NCBI GenBank assembly: GCA_964444825.1
Contig: CAYUIS010000013.1
Span: 1 to 58,561, forward strand
Origin: CAYUIS01 sp964444825
GTDB taxonomy: Bacteria; Chloroflexota; Anaerolineae; B4-G1
Direction: 5' to 3'
Length of the DNA stretch: 58,561 bases
Shown: positions 27,165-34,640 of the stretch, in pieces
Numbering within the stretch: the stretch's first letter is position 1
How the letters are laid out: every line of letters begins with the position of its first letter
Notes under the pieces: model-generated
What the model saw: the letters and a program-made list of their open reading frames with translations, nothing else
The model's database searches: none
Told to the model about the DNA's origin: nothing
Translations under genes and position numbers: made by a program

Positions 27165-27824
27165 ATGCCTTTATTGAACGATGAAATCGCAGGACAGGTA
27201 AAGGAGCAACTGGAGACCCTGGCAGGACCGGTCCGATTGGTGGTATTCACTCAGACCTTTGAGTGCGAGTACTGTGCGGAGAATCGACAACTGGTTGAAG
27301 AAGTGGCCAATCTCAGCGATCAAGTGACGGCTGAGGTCTACAATTTCGTCGCCGACAAGGAAAAAGCTGAGGAACTAGAGATAGACAAGATTCCGGCCAT
27401 AGCCGTCATTGGCGCCGAGGACTATGGCGTGCGCTTCTATGGTATACCGGCCGGATACGAGTTCACGTCCCTGATACACGCAATCCAGGCCGTAGCGGCC
27501 GGGGAGCCTGAGCTCAGTGAGGAAGGGCTGCAGGCGCTGGCGGAGCTGGCCGACCCCGTCCATATGCAGGTCTTTGTCACGCCTACCTGCCCCTATTGTC
27601 CGCAGTCTGTGGTGTTGGCGCACCAGATGGCTATCGCCAGTCCTATGGTGCGGGCCGATATGGTAGAGGCGACAGAGTTCCCACACCTGTCTATGAAATA
27701 TCAGGTCATGGGCGTACCGCGCACCGTCATTAACGAGACAACGCATGTAGAGGGCGCTGTACCGGAACCGATGCTTCTGGAAAAGCTGCAGGAGGCACTG
27801 GCGGGCATCCCCGAGCAGGTATAG
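27165..27824 (+). CDS. Two-domain protein disulfide oxidoreductase (glutaredoxin-like PDO)
   Basis: A 219-residue cytoplasmic protein made of two thioredoxin folds. The N-terminal unit has the active site FECEYCAEN at about residues 32-40 and the cis-Pro segment DKIPAIAV; the C-terminal unit has TPTCPYCPQS at about 141-150 and MGVPRTVIN. This tandem architecture is characteristic of protein disulfide oxidoreductases, mostly from thermophiles and archaea, which accept electrons from a thioredoxin reductase. The gene for such a reductase follows 59 bases downstream. A strong AAAGGAG ribosome site precedes ATG 27165. Confidence 0.92.
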   Translation: MPLLNDEIAGQVKEQLETLAGPVRLVVFTQTFECEYCAENRQLVEEVANLSDQVTAEVYNFVADKEKAEELEIDKIPAIAVIGAEDYGVRFYGIPAGYEFTSLIHAIQAVAAGEPELSEEGLQALAELADPVHMQVFVTPTCPYCPQSVVLAHQMAIASPMVRADMVEATEFPHLSMKYQVMGVPRTVINETTHVEGAVPEPMLLEKLQEALAGIPEQV

Positions 27825-27883
27825 TGCTCCCTTGATCTACAAAACCCGGTTTTCCGTATCACATACCATGGAGGTGTTATCGT

Positions 27884-28915
27884 ATGTTTGACTTCAAGCT
27901 GACACAACCCCAGCAGGAAAAACATCCTCCCATAGATGTGGAGCAAGAGGGCCAGATCTTCGACCTGGTCATTATCGGTGGGGGCCCGGCTGGACTGACG
28001 GCAGCCCTATACGCCAGCCGCGCCCGGCTCAAGACCCTGGTGTTGATTGGGTCCATTCCTGGTGGACAGCCGGCGAACACTGACATCGTCGAGAACTATC
28101 CGGGCTTCCCCGATGGGGTCGGTGGGCCGGAGCTAGCTGATCTGTTCCGGCGTCAGGCCGAGCGCTTCGATGCCCAGGTTGTACAGAGTGAGGCGACCGA
28201 GGTGGACTTTTCCTCCCGGCCCTTTATCATCCGCACGCATACGAGCAGTTACCGGGCTTACACAGTTATCGTCGCTACCGGGGCAGTTCCGCGCCGCATG
28301 GGTGTGCCGGGCGAGGACAGGTTCTATGGCCGGGGCGTCTCCTTCTGCGCCACCTGTGACGGGTTCTTTTATCGTGACAAGAAGGTTGTGGTGATAGGGG
28401 GGGGCGATAGCGCAGTCGCCGAAGGCATCTTCCTGACCAGGTTTGCCCAGGAGGTGATTATCGTCCACCGGCGGGATGAACTGCGGGCGACCAAGATCTA
28501 CCAAGAGCGAGCCTTTGCCAATCCCAAGATCAAATTCGTGTGGGATACGGTGGTGGAGGAGGTCCTGGGGGATCAGACCGTGACTGGCGTGCGAGCGCGC
28601 AACGTGAAAACCGGAGAGACCTCTATCATCGACTCGGATGGTGTGTTTGTCTACGTTGGTATGGATCCCAAGACGGAGGTTTTCGCCGGGCAGTTGGAGC
28701 TGGACGAGTGGGGGTACATCGTGTCAACCCATCGCCAGCAGACCAACGTTCCGGGGGTTTTTGTGGCCGGGGATGTGCAAGATCCTCTGTATCGTCAGGT
28801 AGTGGTGGCCGCTGGCACAGGCGCTATCGCGGCGATGGAGGCGGAAAAGTTCTTGGGGGAATATCCGCAGTCGGAGATAGACAAGGTGGTCAGCTCGTCT
28901 AGTGATCACTGCTGA
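27884..28915 (+). CDS. trxB: Thioredoxin reductase-like FAD/NAD(P)H oxidoreductase
   Basis: A 343-residue low-molecular-weight thioredoxin reductase. The FAD loop VIIGGGPAGLTAALYASRA (about 27-45), the redox-active pair CATCDG (about 148-153), the NAD(P)H loop VVIGGGDSAVAEG (about 164-176) and the C-terminal FAD motif GVFVAGDVQDP are all intact. It has an N-terminal extension of about 20 residues compared with Escherichia coli TrxB. It most likely reduces the PDO encoded just upstream, and possibly the membrane thioredoxin later in the operon. GGAGG precedes ATG 27884. Confidence 0.93.
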   Translation: MFDFKLTQPQQEKHPPIDVEQEGQIFDLVIIGGGPAGLTAALYASRARLKTLVLIGSIPGGQPANTDIVENYPGFPDGVGGPELADLFRRQAERFDAQVVQSEATEVDFSSRPFIIRTHTSSYRAYTVIVATGAVPRRMGVPGEDRFYGRGVSFCATCDGFFYRDKKVVVIGGGDSAVAEGIFLTRFAQEVIIVHRRDELRATKIYQERAFANPKIKFVWDTVVEEVLGDQTVTGVRARNVKTGETSIIDSDGVFVYVGMDPKTEVFAGQLELDEWGYIVSTHRQQTNVPGVFVAGDVQDPLYRQVVVAAGTGAIAAMEAEKFLGEYPQSEIDKVVSSSSDHC

Positions 28916-28922
28916 GAGGGGA

Positions 28923-29138
28923 ATGAGGTCTGTGCCCGATCATCCGCTGCCGCCCAAGATCCCTCGTGTGGACGATAGTCGATGCCAGGCGTGTCCCAAG
29001 TGCGCGGCACGGAAAGTGTGCAAGGTCAAGGCTATTGTGGCCATAGACCCCGGTGAACCGCCGTTTGTCAATGGTAGTCTCTGCTATGGGTGTCTGATCT
29101 GTGTGCCGGCATGCCCGTATGGGGCCATTGAGGTTTGA
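28923..29138 (+). CDS. Small ferredoxin-like protein with cysteine-rich clusters
   Basis: A 71-residue protein with two cysteine groups: CQACPKCAARKVCKVKA in the first half and CYGCLICVPACPYGAIEV at the C terminus. The second is a complete CxxCxxCxxxCP 4Fe-4S motif. The first is irregular (CxxCxxC...C), so it may bind a second cluster or zinc. It starts at ATG 28923, seven bases after the reductase stop, with GAGAGGGG as ribosome site. It may carry electrons for the reductase or for the redox enzymes that follow. Confidence 0.8.
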   Translation: MRSVPDHPLPPKIPRVDDSRCQACPKCAARKVCKVKAIVAIDPGEPPFVNGSLCYGCLICVPACPYGAIEV

Positions 29139-29195
29139 TGCTCGATAATTAGAGGTTTGTATATCTGTCCATTGGTCAACTTGCAGGAGGCAAAA

Positions 29196-29537
29196 ATGTT
29201 AAGCGTAGACTATAGAAAAGTGCCCGCGGAGCCCGTCGGTGAGGACAAGAGCATTCGCTGGGTCGTCGGAAGGCCCGAGGGGGCACCCAATTTTGCGATG
29301 CGCGTGATCGAGTTCCAGCCAGGAGCTGTTTTTGACGTTCACCAGCATCCGTTTGAGCACGAGATCTTTGTGCTGGAAGGCGATGGTATCGCGCATGGCC
29401 CGGGAGGGGAGGTCATTATGCAGCCGGGAGTGGCTCTGTATATTCCCCCCGACGAACCCCACGGTTATCGCAACACTGGGACAGAGCCCCTGCGTTTCAT
29501 CTGCGTCATCCCACATCAACCTGTGGAGGGTGAATAA
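29196..29537 (+). CDS. Small cupin-domain protein
   Basis: A 113-residue single-domain cupin. Motif 1 is FDVHQHPFEHEIFVLEGDG and motif 2 is YIPPDEPHGYRNTG, giving the His/His/Glu/His metal ligands (HQHPFEHE and PHGY). Such small metal-binding beta barrels include dioxygenases, isomerases and sugar-binding regulators, so the activity is not predictable. The ATG at 29196 is preceded by GCAGGAGG; a longer frame from 29157 lacks this. It is embedded in the redox operon, 57 bases after the ferredoxin. Confidence 0.85.
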   Translation: MLSVDYRKVPAEPVGEDKSIRWVVGRPEGAPNFAMRVIEFQPGAVFDVHQHPFEHEIFVLEGDGIAHGPGGEVIMQPGVALYIPPDEPHGYRNTGTEPLRFICVIPHQPVEGE

Positions 29538-29542
29538 GGGCT

Positions 29543-29716
29543 ATGGTCGAGAACTCGGCGAGGCGCATTGAGGAACTCGAGAGACGTATCGCTGATCTGA
29601 ACGCTCGCTTGCCCCGACATTCCGTTCCCGCATCAATGCTCGTGGAATTGGATGATTTGGAGGAGGAGCTTGCGCATCTGCAGGCAGAAATGGCGCAGCA
29701 GGAGGAATATCAGTGA
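29543..29716 (+). CDS. 57-residue coiled-coil small protein
   Basis: A short frame from ATG 29543 to TGA 29716. The product is highly charged, with two heptad-like helices (RRIEELERRIADLNARL and LVELDDLEEELAHLQAEM) split by a PRHSVPA turn, so it should form a helical hairpin. It begins five bases after the cupin stop. Its stop codon overlaps the GTG start of the next gene (GTGA), and AGGAGG for that next gene lies in its last codons. The packing, clear heptads and codon use argue that it is a real coupled gene. Function unknown. Confidence 0.72.
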   Translation: MVENSARRIEELERRIADLNARLPRHSVPASMLVELDDLEEELAHLQAEMAQQEEYQ

Positions 29717-30243
29717 CGGTCGCATCCTTCGAGGGGAAGACGCCTCGTATTGGTGCGGGCACCTACGTTCACCCCTCGGCCGACGTCCTTGGTGATGTGA
29801 CCATTGGGGCAGGGTGCTGGATCGGGCCAGGAGCCCGCATCCGAGGGGATTATTGCACCATCGTCATAGGCGACTATTGCAGCGTGGAGGACAACTGCGT
29901 CATCCACGCCCGGCCCGGTGAACGGACGACTATCGGCGACTGGGTCACCATTGGTCACGGGGCTGTCGTACACACGGCAAACATGGTGCATGATTATGTG
30001 GTCATCGGTATGGGAGCAGTGGTCTCCGATTGGACGATCATCGGCGAGTGGGCGGTGGTCGGTGAAGGGGCGGTTGTACGGCAAGGACAAGAGATCTCCC
30101 CGAGTCACATCGCCGTGGGTGTGCCAGCACGGGTATTGGACAAGATGGTAAGCGAGGAATACAAGGCCCAGTGGACGTGCTTTAAGGAGACGTACGTGGA
30201 TCTGGCACGGAGATACCTGTCAGGGTGGGTGCCGGAGGAATGA
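29713..30243 (+). CDS. Gamma-carbonic-anhydrase-like hexapeptide-repeat protein
   Basis: A 176-residue left-handed beta-helix protein built from hexapeptide repeats (IGAGTYVHPSADVLGDVTIG and further turns). The metal ligands of the gamma-carbonic-anhydrase family are recognisable as HGAVVHTANMVHD, three His residues in the expected spacing near residues 78-94. Members hydrate CO2 or have lost that activity, so it is called -like. Translation starts at GTG 29713, overlapping the stop of the 57-residue protein by four bases. Its own stop overlaps the next gene's ATG at 30240. Confidence 0.87.
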   Translation: MTVASFEGKTPRIGAGTYVHPSADVLGDVTIGAGCWIGPGARIRGDYCTIVIGDYCSVEDNCVIHARPGERTTIGDWVTIGHGAVVHTANMVHDYVVIGMGAVVSDWTIIGEWAVVGEGAVVRQGQEISPSHIAVGVPARVLDKMVSEEYKAQWTCFKETYVDLARRYLSGWVPEE

Positions 30244-31091
30244 CGCTAATACTGGGCGCTCACGAGTCCATCGCTGGCGGGATATTCAAGGCCTTTGATC
30301 GTGCCCAGTCAGCAGGGTGCGAATCGGTGCAGATTTTCGTCAAGTCCAACCGCGCCTGGGCAGTGAAACCGCTGACTTATGAGGATATCGAGCGTTTCAG
30401 GGCCCGGGCTGAGGAGTCGGGCATCCATCCGGTGGTGGGGCATGCCTCCTATCTTCTGAACCTGGGCACGCCCGACGAGGAACTGTGGAAAAAGTCCCGT
30501 GACGTGCTCATCCTCGAGTTGCAGCGCTGTGAGGCGCTGGGAGTGGGTCATCTGGTTTTGCATCCCGGAGCCCACATGGGCTCCGGGGAAGAGGTGGGCC
30601 TGAAACGGGTGGCACAGGCCCTGGGACAGGTCCACGCCGCCACACCGAGCTTCTCCGCCCAGATTCTACTAGAGACCACTGCTGGCCAGGGGACATCTCT
30701 GGGCCATAGCTTTGATCACCTGGCCTGGTTGCTGTCTCACACCCCGGAGGGGGAACGATTGGGGGTCTGTCTCGACACCTGCCACGTCTTTGCTGCAGGC
30801 TATGAACTGCGGACCTTGGAAGGATACACCGATACGATAGAGACCTTTGATCACGTCATTGGTCTGGATCGACTTCAGGCGATCCATCTGAACGATAGCA
30901 AAGGGGACCTGGGCAGCCACAAGGATCGTCACGAGCACATTGGCAAAGGACACATCGGCCTGGATGGATTCCGTCACGTGATGAATGACCCTCGCCTGGC
31001 TGGACTGCCGGGTCTGTTGGAGACACCCAAGGGTGAGGATCTGCGAGAGGATAGGGAGAACCTGACGACGTTGCGGTCGTTATGTGAGTGA
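30240..31091 (+). CDS. nfo: Endonuclease IV (apurinic/apyrimidinic endonuclease)
   Basis: A 283-residue AP endonuclease that incises 5' of abasic and oxidised sites during base-excision repair. The TIM barrel carries its zinc ligands in order: VGHASYLLNL, LHPGAHMGS, ILLETTAGQG, CLDTCHVFAAGYE, HLNDSKGDLGS and HEHIGKGHIG. The start is ATG 30240, which overlaps the previous stop as ATGA and follows GGAGGA. Its TGA at 31089-31091 overlaps the next ATG by one base. Its presence in a thiol-redox operon points to an oxidative-damage response. Confidence 0.94.
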   Translation: MTLILGAHESIAGGIFKAFDRAQSAGCESVQIFVKSNRAWAVKPLTYEDIERFRARAEESGIHPVVGHASYLLNLGTPDEELWKKSRDVLILELQRCEALGVGHLVLHPGAHMGSGEEVGLKRVAQALGQVHAATPSFSAQILLETTAGQGTSLGHSFDHLAWLLSHTPEGERLGVCLDTCHVFAAGYELRTLEGYTDTIETFDHVIGLDRLQAIHLNDSKGDLGSHKDRHEHIGKGHIGLDGFRHVMNDPRLAGLPGLLETPKGEDLREDRENLTTLRSLCE

Positions 31092-31711
31092 TGAGTGTTT
31101 TCGATGCGCTCTCTTCCGTGTACGATCGGGGTATGCGTCCTCTGGAGTGGCTAGTCTTTGGGCGGTTGCGGCGACGGACATTCCCCCGTGTCCAAGGGAC
31201 CATACTGGAGTTTGGCGTTGGCACCGGTGTCAACCTGCCGCTCTATGGATCAGGGTCTCGGGTAACTGGCTGCGATACCAGCGGCCAGATGTTGGGTTGG
31301 GCAGCTCGCCGGCAGACACAGACCCCGGTAACGCTGGTTCAGGCCAGCGTACAGTGCCTCCCTTTCGCCGACGGCAGTTTTGACGTCGTGACAGGGTCGC
31401 TGGTTTTCTGTTCCATCGCAGATCCAGCACAGGGACTGGCCGAGGCGCGGCGGGTGTTGGACCCTGAGGGCCGGTTGGTGTTGCTGGAGCACACACGGGG
31501 CACCGGCCTGGGAGCCTGGCTGACGGACGTACTCCATCCTGTGTGGCACGCCCGCAGTCGTGAATGCCATCTGAACCGCGAGACGGTCAACGCTGTTGCG
31601 CGGGCAGGGTTTGACGTCCAACGGGTGGACCTTTACTGGCTGGGAATCGTACGCGTGATTGAGGCTACAGTTGGATTGAGAGGAGCAATAGGTGAGACGT
31701 CTTTGGCGTGA
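31091..31711 (+). CDS. SAM-dependent methyltransferase (UbiE/Pmt-like)
   Basis: A 206-residue class I methyltransferase. Motif I ILEFGVGTGVNLPLY near residue 39 binds S-adenosylmethionine, followed by VTGCDTS (acidic motif II), the FADGSFDVVTGSLVFC motif IV region and LDPEGRLVLLEHTRG. The closest recognisable group is phospholipid N-methyltransferase/UbiE-type enzymes, but the substrate is uncertain. It starts at ATG 31091 sharing one base with the nfo stop. It ends 20 bases inside the thioredoxin gene that follows, which suggests coupled translation. Confidence 0.85.
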   Translation: MSVFDALSSVYDRGMRPLEWLVFGRLRRRTFPRVQGTILEFGVGTGVNLPLYGSGSRVTGCDTSGQMLGWAARRQTQTPVTLVQASVQCLPFADGSFDVVTGSLVFCSIADPAQGLAEARRVLDPEGRLVLLEHTRGTGLGAWLTDVLHPVWHARSRECHLNRETVNAVARAGFDVQRVDLYWLGIVRVIEATVGLRGAIGETSLA

Positions 31712-32108
31712 GAATTGGTTGGTGGTGCTTGTGATTGGGGCGATGGTGGGGGGATTCGTATTCCTACGCACCACAGGCGATGAGTTGGTTTCGACGGCTG
31801 ATTTTGATACCCAGGTAACTGGGGGCATGCCCACGTTGGTCGAGTTTTACTCAAATACCTGAGCGCCTTGCCTGCTGGCAAAGCCCGTCGTGGACGGGCT
31901 CGAACGGGACGTGGAGGGCCAAGCGCAGGTGCTGCGATTGAGCGTGCTGGACGATGTGGGGGGACAACTGGCGATGCGTTACGGCGTGCGGGGTGTGCCC
32001 ACGTTCGTCCTGCTGGATGGTGCGGGTGACGTGGTTCTCTCGCAGGGAGGGATGCCCGATAGAGACGCCATACAGATAAAGATCACCGGGCTATTGGAAG
32101 AGCAGTGA
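31692..32108 (+). CDS. Membrane-anchored thioredoxin-like protein with in-frame TGA at the first active-site position (putative selenoprotein)
   Basis: The frame from GTG 31692 (ribosome site AGAGGAG) encodes 138 residues: a membrane helix (about 9-25), then a thioredoxin fold. The active site reads VEFYSNT-TGA-APC, with the TGA at 31860-31862 (codon 57) exactly where the first Cys of CxxC belongs. The frame then continues intact through AKPVVDGLERDVEG, the cis-Pro GVRGVPTFVLLDG and the final helix to TGA 32108. Read as selenocysteine it gives UxxC. A stem-loop 20 bases downstream fits bacterial SECIS geometry. A Cys-to-stop mutation or sequencing error is the alternative. It is the last gene of the redox operon and overlaps the methyltransferase by 20 bases. 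Confidence 0.75.
31868..31900 (+). promoter_or_regulatory. Putative bacterial SECIS stem-loop region
   Basis: The main candidate is 31882-31900: AGCCCGTC pairs perfectly with GACGGGCT around the loop GTG, whose first base is G. The loop begins 27 bases after the TGA, within the spacing usual for bacterial SECIS elements. A smaller perfect hairpin (TTGCC/GGCAA, 31868-31881) stacks directly before it. Confidence 0.55.
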
Positions 32109-32155
32109 TTTGTTTGAATCTGTTTGGGGGGTGGTGTTCGGCCGGCTAGGCCACT

Positions 32156-32175
32156 CTTCCACTGGCAGGTGGAAG
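32156..32175. terminator. Stem-loop between convergent operons, weak terminator
   Basis: CTTCCAC (32156-32162) pairs perfectly with GTGGAAG (32169-32175) around a six-base loop, between the convergent thioredoxin and M23 peptidase genes. There is no T run on either side, so any terminator function is uncertain. Confidence 0.4.
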
Positions 32176-32181
32176 GTATGT

Positions 32182-33153
32182 CTATGGTAGGTGGATGTGT
32201 GGGTCTACCGGACGGCCCTGATATCGTATCTCAAAGTGCAGGTGCGGTCCAGTGGAGTACCCGGTGGTTCCTGCTCCCCCTAGGATTTCTCCCTGCCGTA
32301 CTTCTTGCCCGACCTCGACCACGATCTCTGAAAAATGCGCATAATACGTAAGCCAGCCGTCTTGGTGCTCCACGATGACTAGGTTTCCGTAACCCCCTCC
32401 CCAGTCGGCAAAGACGACGATACCATCCGCTGCTGCTACGATGGGATCCCACATCGCGGCGGCGATATCCAGGCCAATGTGTCCAGGGTTGCCCGGATCG
32501 TGGAATATCCAGCCGGAGATGGCGCGTCGCGTCGTGGGCCACTGGAACATCCCAGGGGTAAACGCGATGTCGGGGTCAGTCGCCACCGTTGGTCTCGGTT
32601 GCTGAGACAATGGTGCGCCCGGTGTGCTGGAAACGGATGGTTCGGAGAGGGTGAGCAGGAGAGAGTATAGACCTGGTGCGCTCGAGGTCGGTACTACCCG
32701 CACGTGATATTGACCATCCGTCGGCAGTTGTGGCCAGTTTAGATAGGGCGTGAGGAATACTGATCCCGTCTCACTCGCCAGCACGTTTCCATCAGGGCCG
32801 ATCAGGTAAACGGCTAATTCTGCCTCCACACTAGAACCGGCACCGGGATGGAACCACATCTCGATGGTGGCGGACTGCCCAGCCTGGCCACGGAATCGCC
32901 ACTCATCTGTGCCCTCTCCGCTCAACGTGCTCTCCGTGGCTGTCCCGGGCGCGAGCCAGGCAGCGGGGGTCTGCGTCGGGGCTTGCGTCGCACTTGGCGG
33001 CTCAACGGGGAGGGCTATGGCAGGTAGCATCCAGCGTCTCGCCAACCCTGCGCCTGCCAAAAAGGCCGCCGCGACCAGCACAGCGGCCGTAACCACCCAT
33101 AGGAACAGTGAGAGGGAGCGGGAGATGCCCCCTTTTGCCTCACCCAGGCTCAT
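32182..33153 (-). CDS. Membrane-anchored M23 (LytM) peptidase
   Basis: A 323-residue protein with an N-terminal membrane helix (about 15-38), a Pro/Thr-rich stalk, a beta-sandwich resembling bacterial pre-peptidase domains (STLSGEGTDEWRFRGQAG), and a C-terminal LytM/lysostaphin domain. Zinc ligands are visible in HIGLDIAA and in HLHFEIRYQGRPVDP, with YAHF as the intermediate conserved His region. It should cleave peptide cross-links in peptidoglycan, or activate amidases, at the outer face of the membrane. It starts eight bases after the phosphatase-superfamily gene and is the last gene of the ATP-sulfurylase unit. Confidence 0.88.
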   Translation of the reverse strand: MSLGEAKGGISRSLSLFLWVVTAAVLVAAAFLAGAGLARRWMLPAIALPVEPPSATQAPTQTPAAWLAPGTATESTLSGEGTDEWRFRGQAGQSATIEMWFHPGAGSSVEAELAVYLIGPDGNVLASETGSVFLTPYLNWPQLPTDGQYHVRVVPTSSAPGLYSLLLTLSEPSVSSTPGAPLSQQPRPTVATDPDIAFTPGMFQWPTTRRAISGWIFHDPGNPGHIGLDIAAAMWDPIVAAADGIVVFADWGGGYGNLVIVEHQDGWLTYYAHFSEIVVEVGQEVRQGEILGGAGTTGYSTGPHLHFEIRYQGRPVDPHIHLP

Positions 33154-33161
33154 ACTCGTTT

Positions 33162-34604
33162 CTATCGTTGTACAATCTTGCCCTGCATATCGGGTGGTAT
33201 TGAGACTTTCATCAGGTCCAACACCGTGGGGGCCACGTCCATCAACTGCATACCTTCGGTGTACCGGCCCCGGTGGTTTTGACGCGGATCCCAGAGGATG
33301 AATATGCCATGCTGGTCGTGGTTCGCATCGTCCGGTCCGAGGTCATTCTCAAAGGTGTAGATGTCGGGCAGGCCGAAAGAACCAATGGAGCGCCACTGTA
33401 GATTGCCAAAGTAGACCATTAGGTCGGGAGCCACGTTGCGCACCTCGCGATACAGTTCATTTGGCTTGAAAACTACAGATCCCATTGGCTTGCCCTCGTG
33501 ATCAGGGATGGCCTCGATCATCTCGGCGAGCTGGTCTCGCGCCTTTTCGTACTCGCAAGCGGGGATTTTGCCCTGCGGTTCGCGCCCTTCGACGTTCATG
33601 AAAATACGCGCATAGTAACCACCAGCCCCCCAGGCGGTTGTCTTCTCCCAGTCTACCTCTACCTTCTCGAAGGGGACGATGCCTTCGTATCTGGGCTCCT
33701 CTTTCAGGACCAGCAGCCCCTCGCGGCGGAGCCACTGGTTGACGACAAATCCTCCTACCATTGCCTTCGCTCCATGGTCGGAGACGACCATCACTACCGT
33801 GTCGTCATCGAGCATGCCCAGAATCTCGCCGACCTCTTGATCCAGGTAGCGATAGTAGTCGGGAATTGCGCTCTCGTATGGATTGCCCGGCTCATACTTT
33901 GAGTGGCTGGCATCCCAATACTTCCACATGCCGTGATGGATACGATCCAGGCCAATCTCTACGAACATGAAGAAATCCCAGGGCTTTTCGCGCAAGAGAT
34001 ACTTGATCACGGCGAACCGTTTCTCGGTCATCTCCTGGACCTGCTGCAGGAGGAATCCCTTGTCCTCAGTGCGGAATTGGGGCACGTCCACGTCGTACGG
34101 TCGGCCGTCCAACACCCGGTCAATCTCGTGTCGTAGCTCGTTGGGATGGGTGTACTGCCGCTGGGTGCTGGGTGTCAGGAAGCTACTGATCAGTGAGCCC
34201 TTGATCGGTTTGATGGGATAGGTCTGCGGCACGCCAACGACCACAGAGTCTCTACTGGCCTCGGTGAGGATGTCCCAGACCCGCTTCTCATGGATGGCGT
34301 TAGCGGTCGCGATGCTCATGCGATCGTAGGAATGATCGGCTCGGTTGCGAAAGCCATAGAACCCCAGAACGCCGGGGTCCTTGCTGGAGAGCATCGAGGT
34401 CCAGGCAGGGACGGTGATGCAGGGTATAGAACTGGAGAGCGGCCCGTAGATACCTTCGTCGATCAACCGGCTCAGGTTGGGAAGTTGATCCTTCAGCCCC
34501 AGACTGTTTTCGGCGCTGGTATGAAAGAGCACCGACGGCGGGGCGCAGTCGAGACCTACGACAAAGACCTTGCGCGACTTGTTTCGTTTGAACAATCTTA
34601 GCAT
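33162..34604 (-). CDS. Alkaline-phosphatase-superfamily protein (type I phosphodiesterase/nucleotide pyrophosphatase)
   Basis: A 480-residue protein of the alkaline phosphatase superfamily. The N-terminal VFVVGLDCAPPSVLF holds the first metal Asp. The nucleophile Thr/Ser is in the SSSIPCITVPAWTSML segment. The other metal ligands are in GLDRIHHGMWKY, VVSDHGAKAM and DANHDQHGIFILW, in normal order. There is no signal peptide, so it appears cytoplasmic. Many Chloroflexota and archaeal genomes encode such proteins next to sulfur-activation genes. Here ATP sulfurylase is 36 bases upstream, so an APS- or nucleotide-related substrate is possible but unproven. Confidence 0.85.
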   Translation of the reverse strand: MLRLFKRNKSRKVFVVGLDCAPPSVLFHTSAENSLGLKDQLPNLSRLIDEGIYGPLSSSIPCITVPAWTSMLSSKDPGVLGFYGFRNRADHSYDRMSIATANAIHEKRVWDILTEASRDSVVVGVPQTYPIKPIKGSLISSFLTPSTQRQYTHPNELRHEIDRVLDGRPYDVDVPQFRTEDKGFLLQQVQEMTEKRFAVIKYLLREKPWDFFMFVEIGLDRIHHGMWKYWDASHSKYEPGNPYESAIPDYYRYLDQEVGEILGMLDDDTVVMVVSDHGAKAMVGGFVVNQWLRREGLLVLKEEPRYEGIVPFEKVEVDWEKTTAWGAGGYYARIFMNVEGREPQGKIPACEYEKARDQLAEMIEAIPDHEGKPMGSVVFKPNELYREVRNVAPDLMVYFGNLQWRSIGSFGLPDIYTFENDLGPDDANHDQHGIFILWDPRQNHRGRYTEGMQLMDVAPTVLDLMKVSIPPDMQGKIVQR

Positions 34605-34640
34605 GGCTTGATCCTCTCAGTTGGAGAGCTGGAGTACCAA

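Noticed and set aside
31692..32108. Thioredoxin gene as a simple pseudogene
   Set aside because: Not excluded, but the only lesion is TGA at the catalytic Cys, the frame is otherwise intact, and a SECIS-like stem follows; selenocysteine explains all three.
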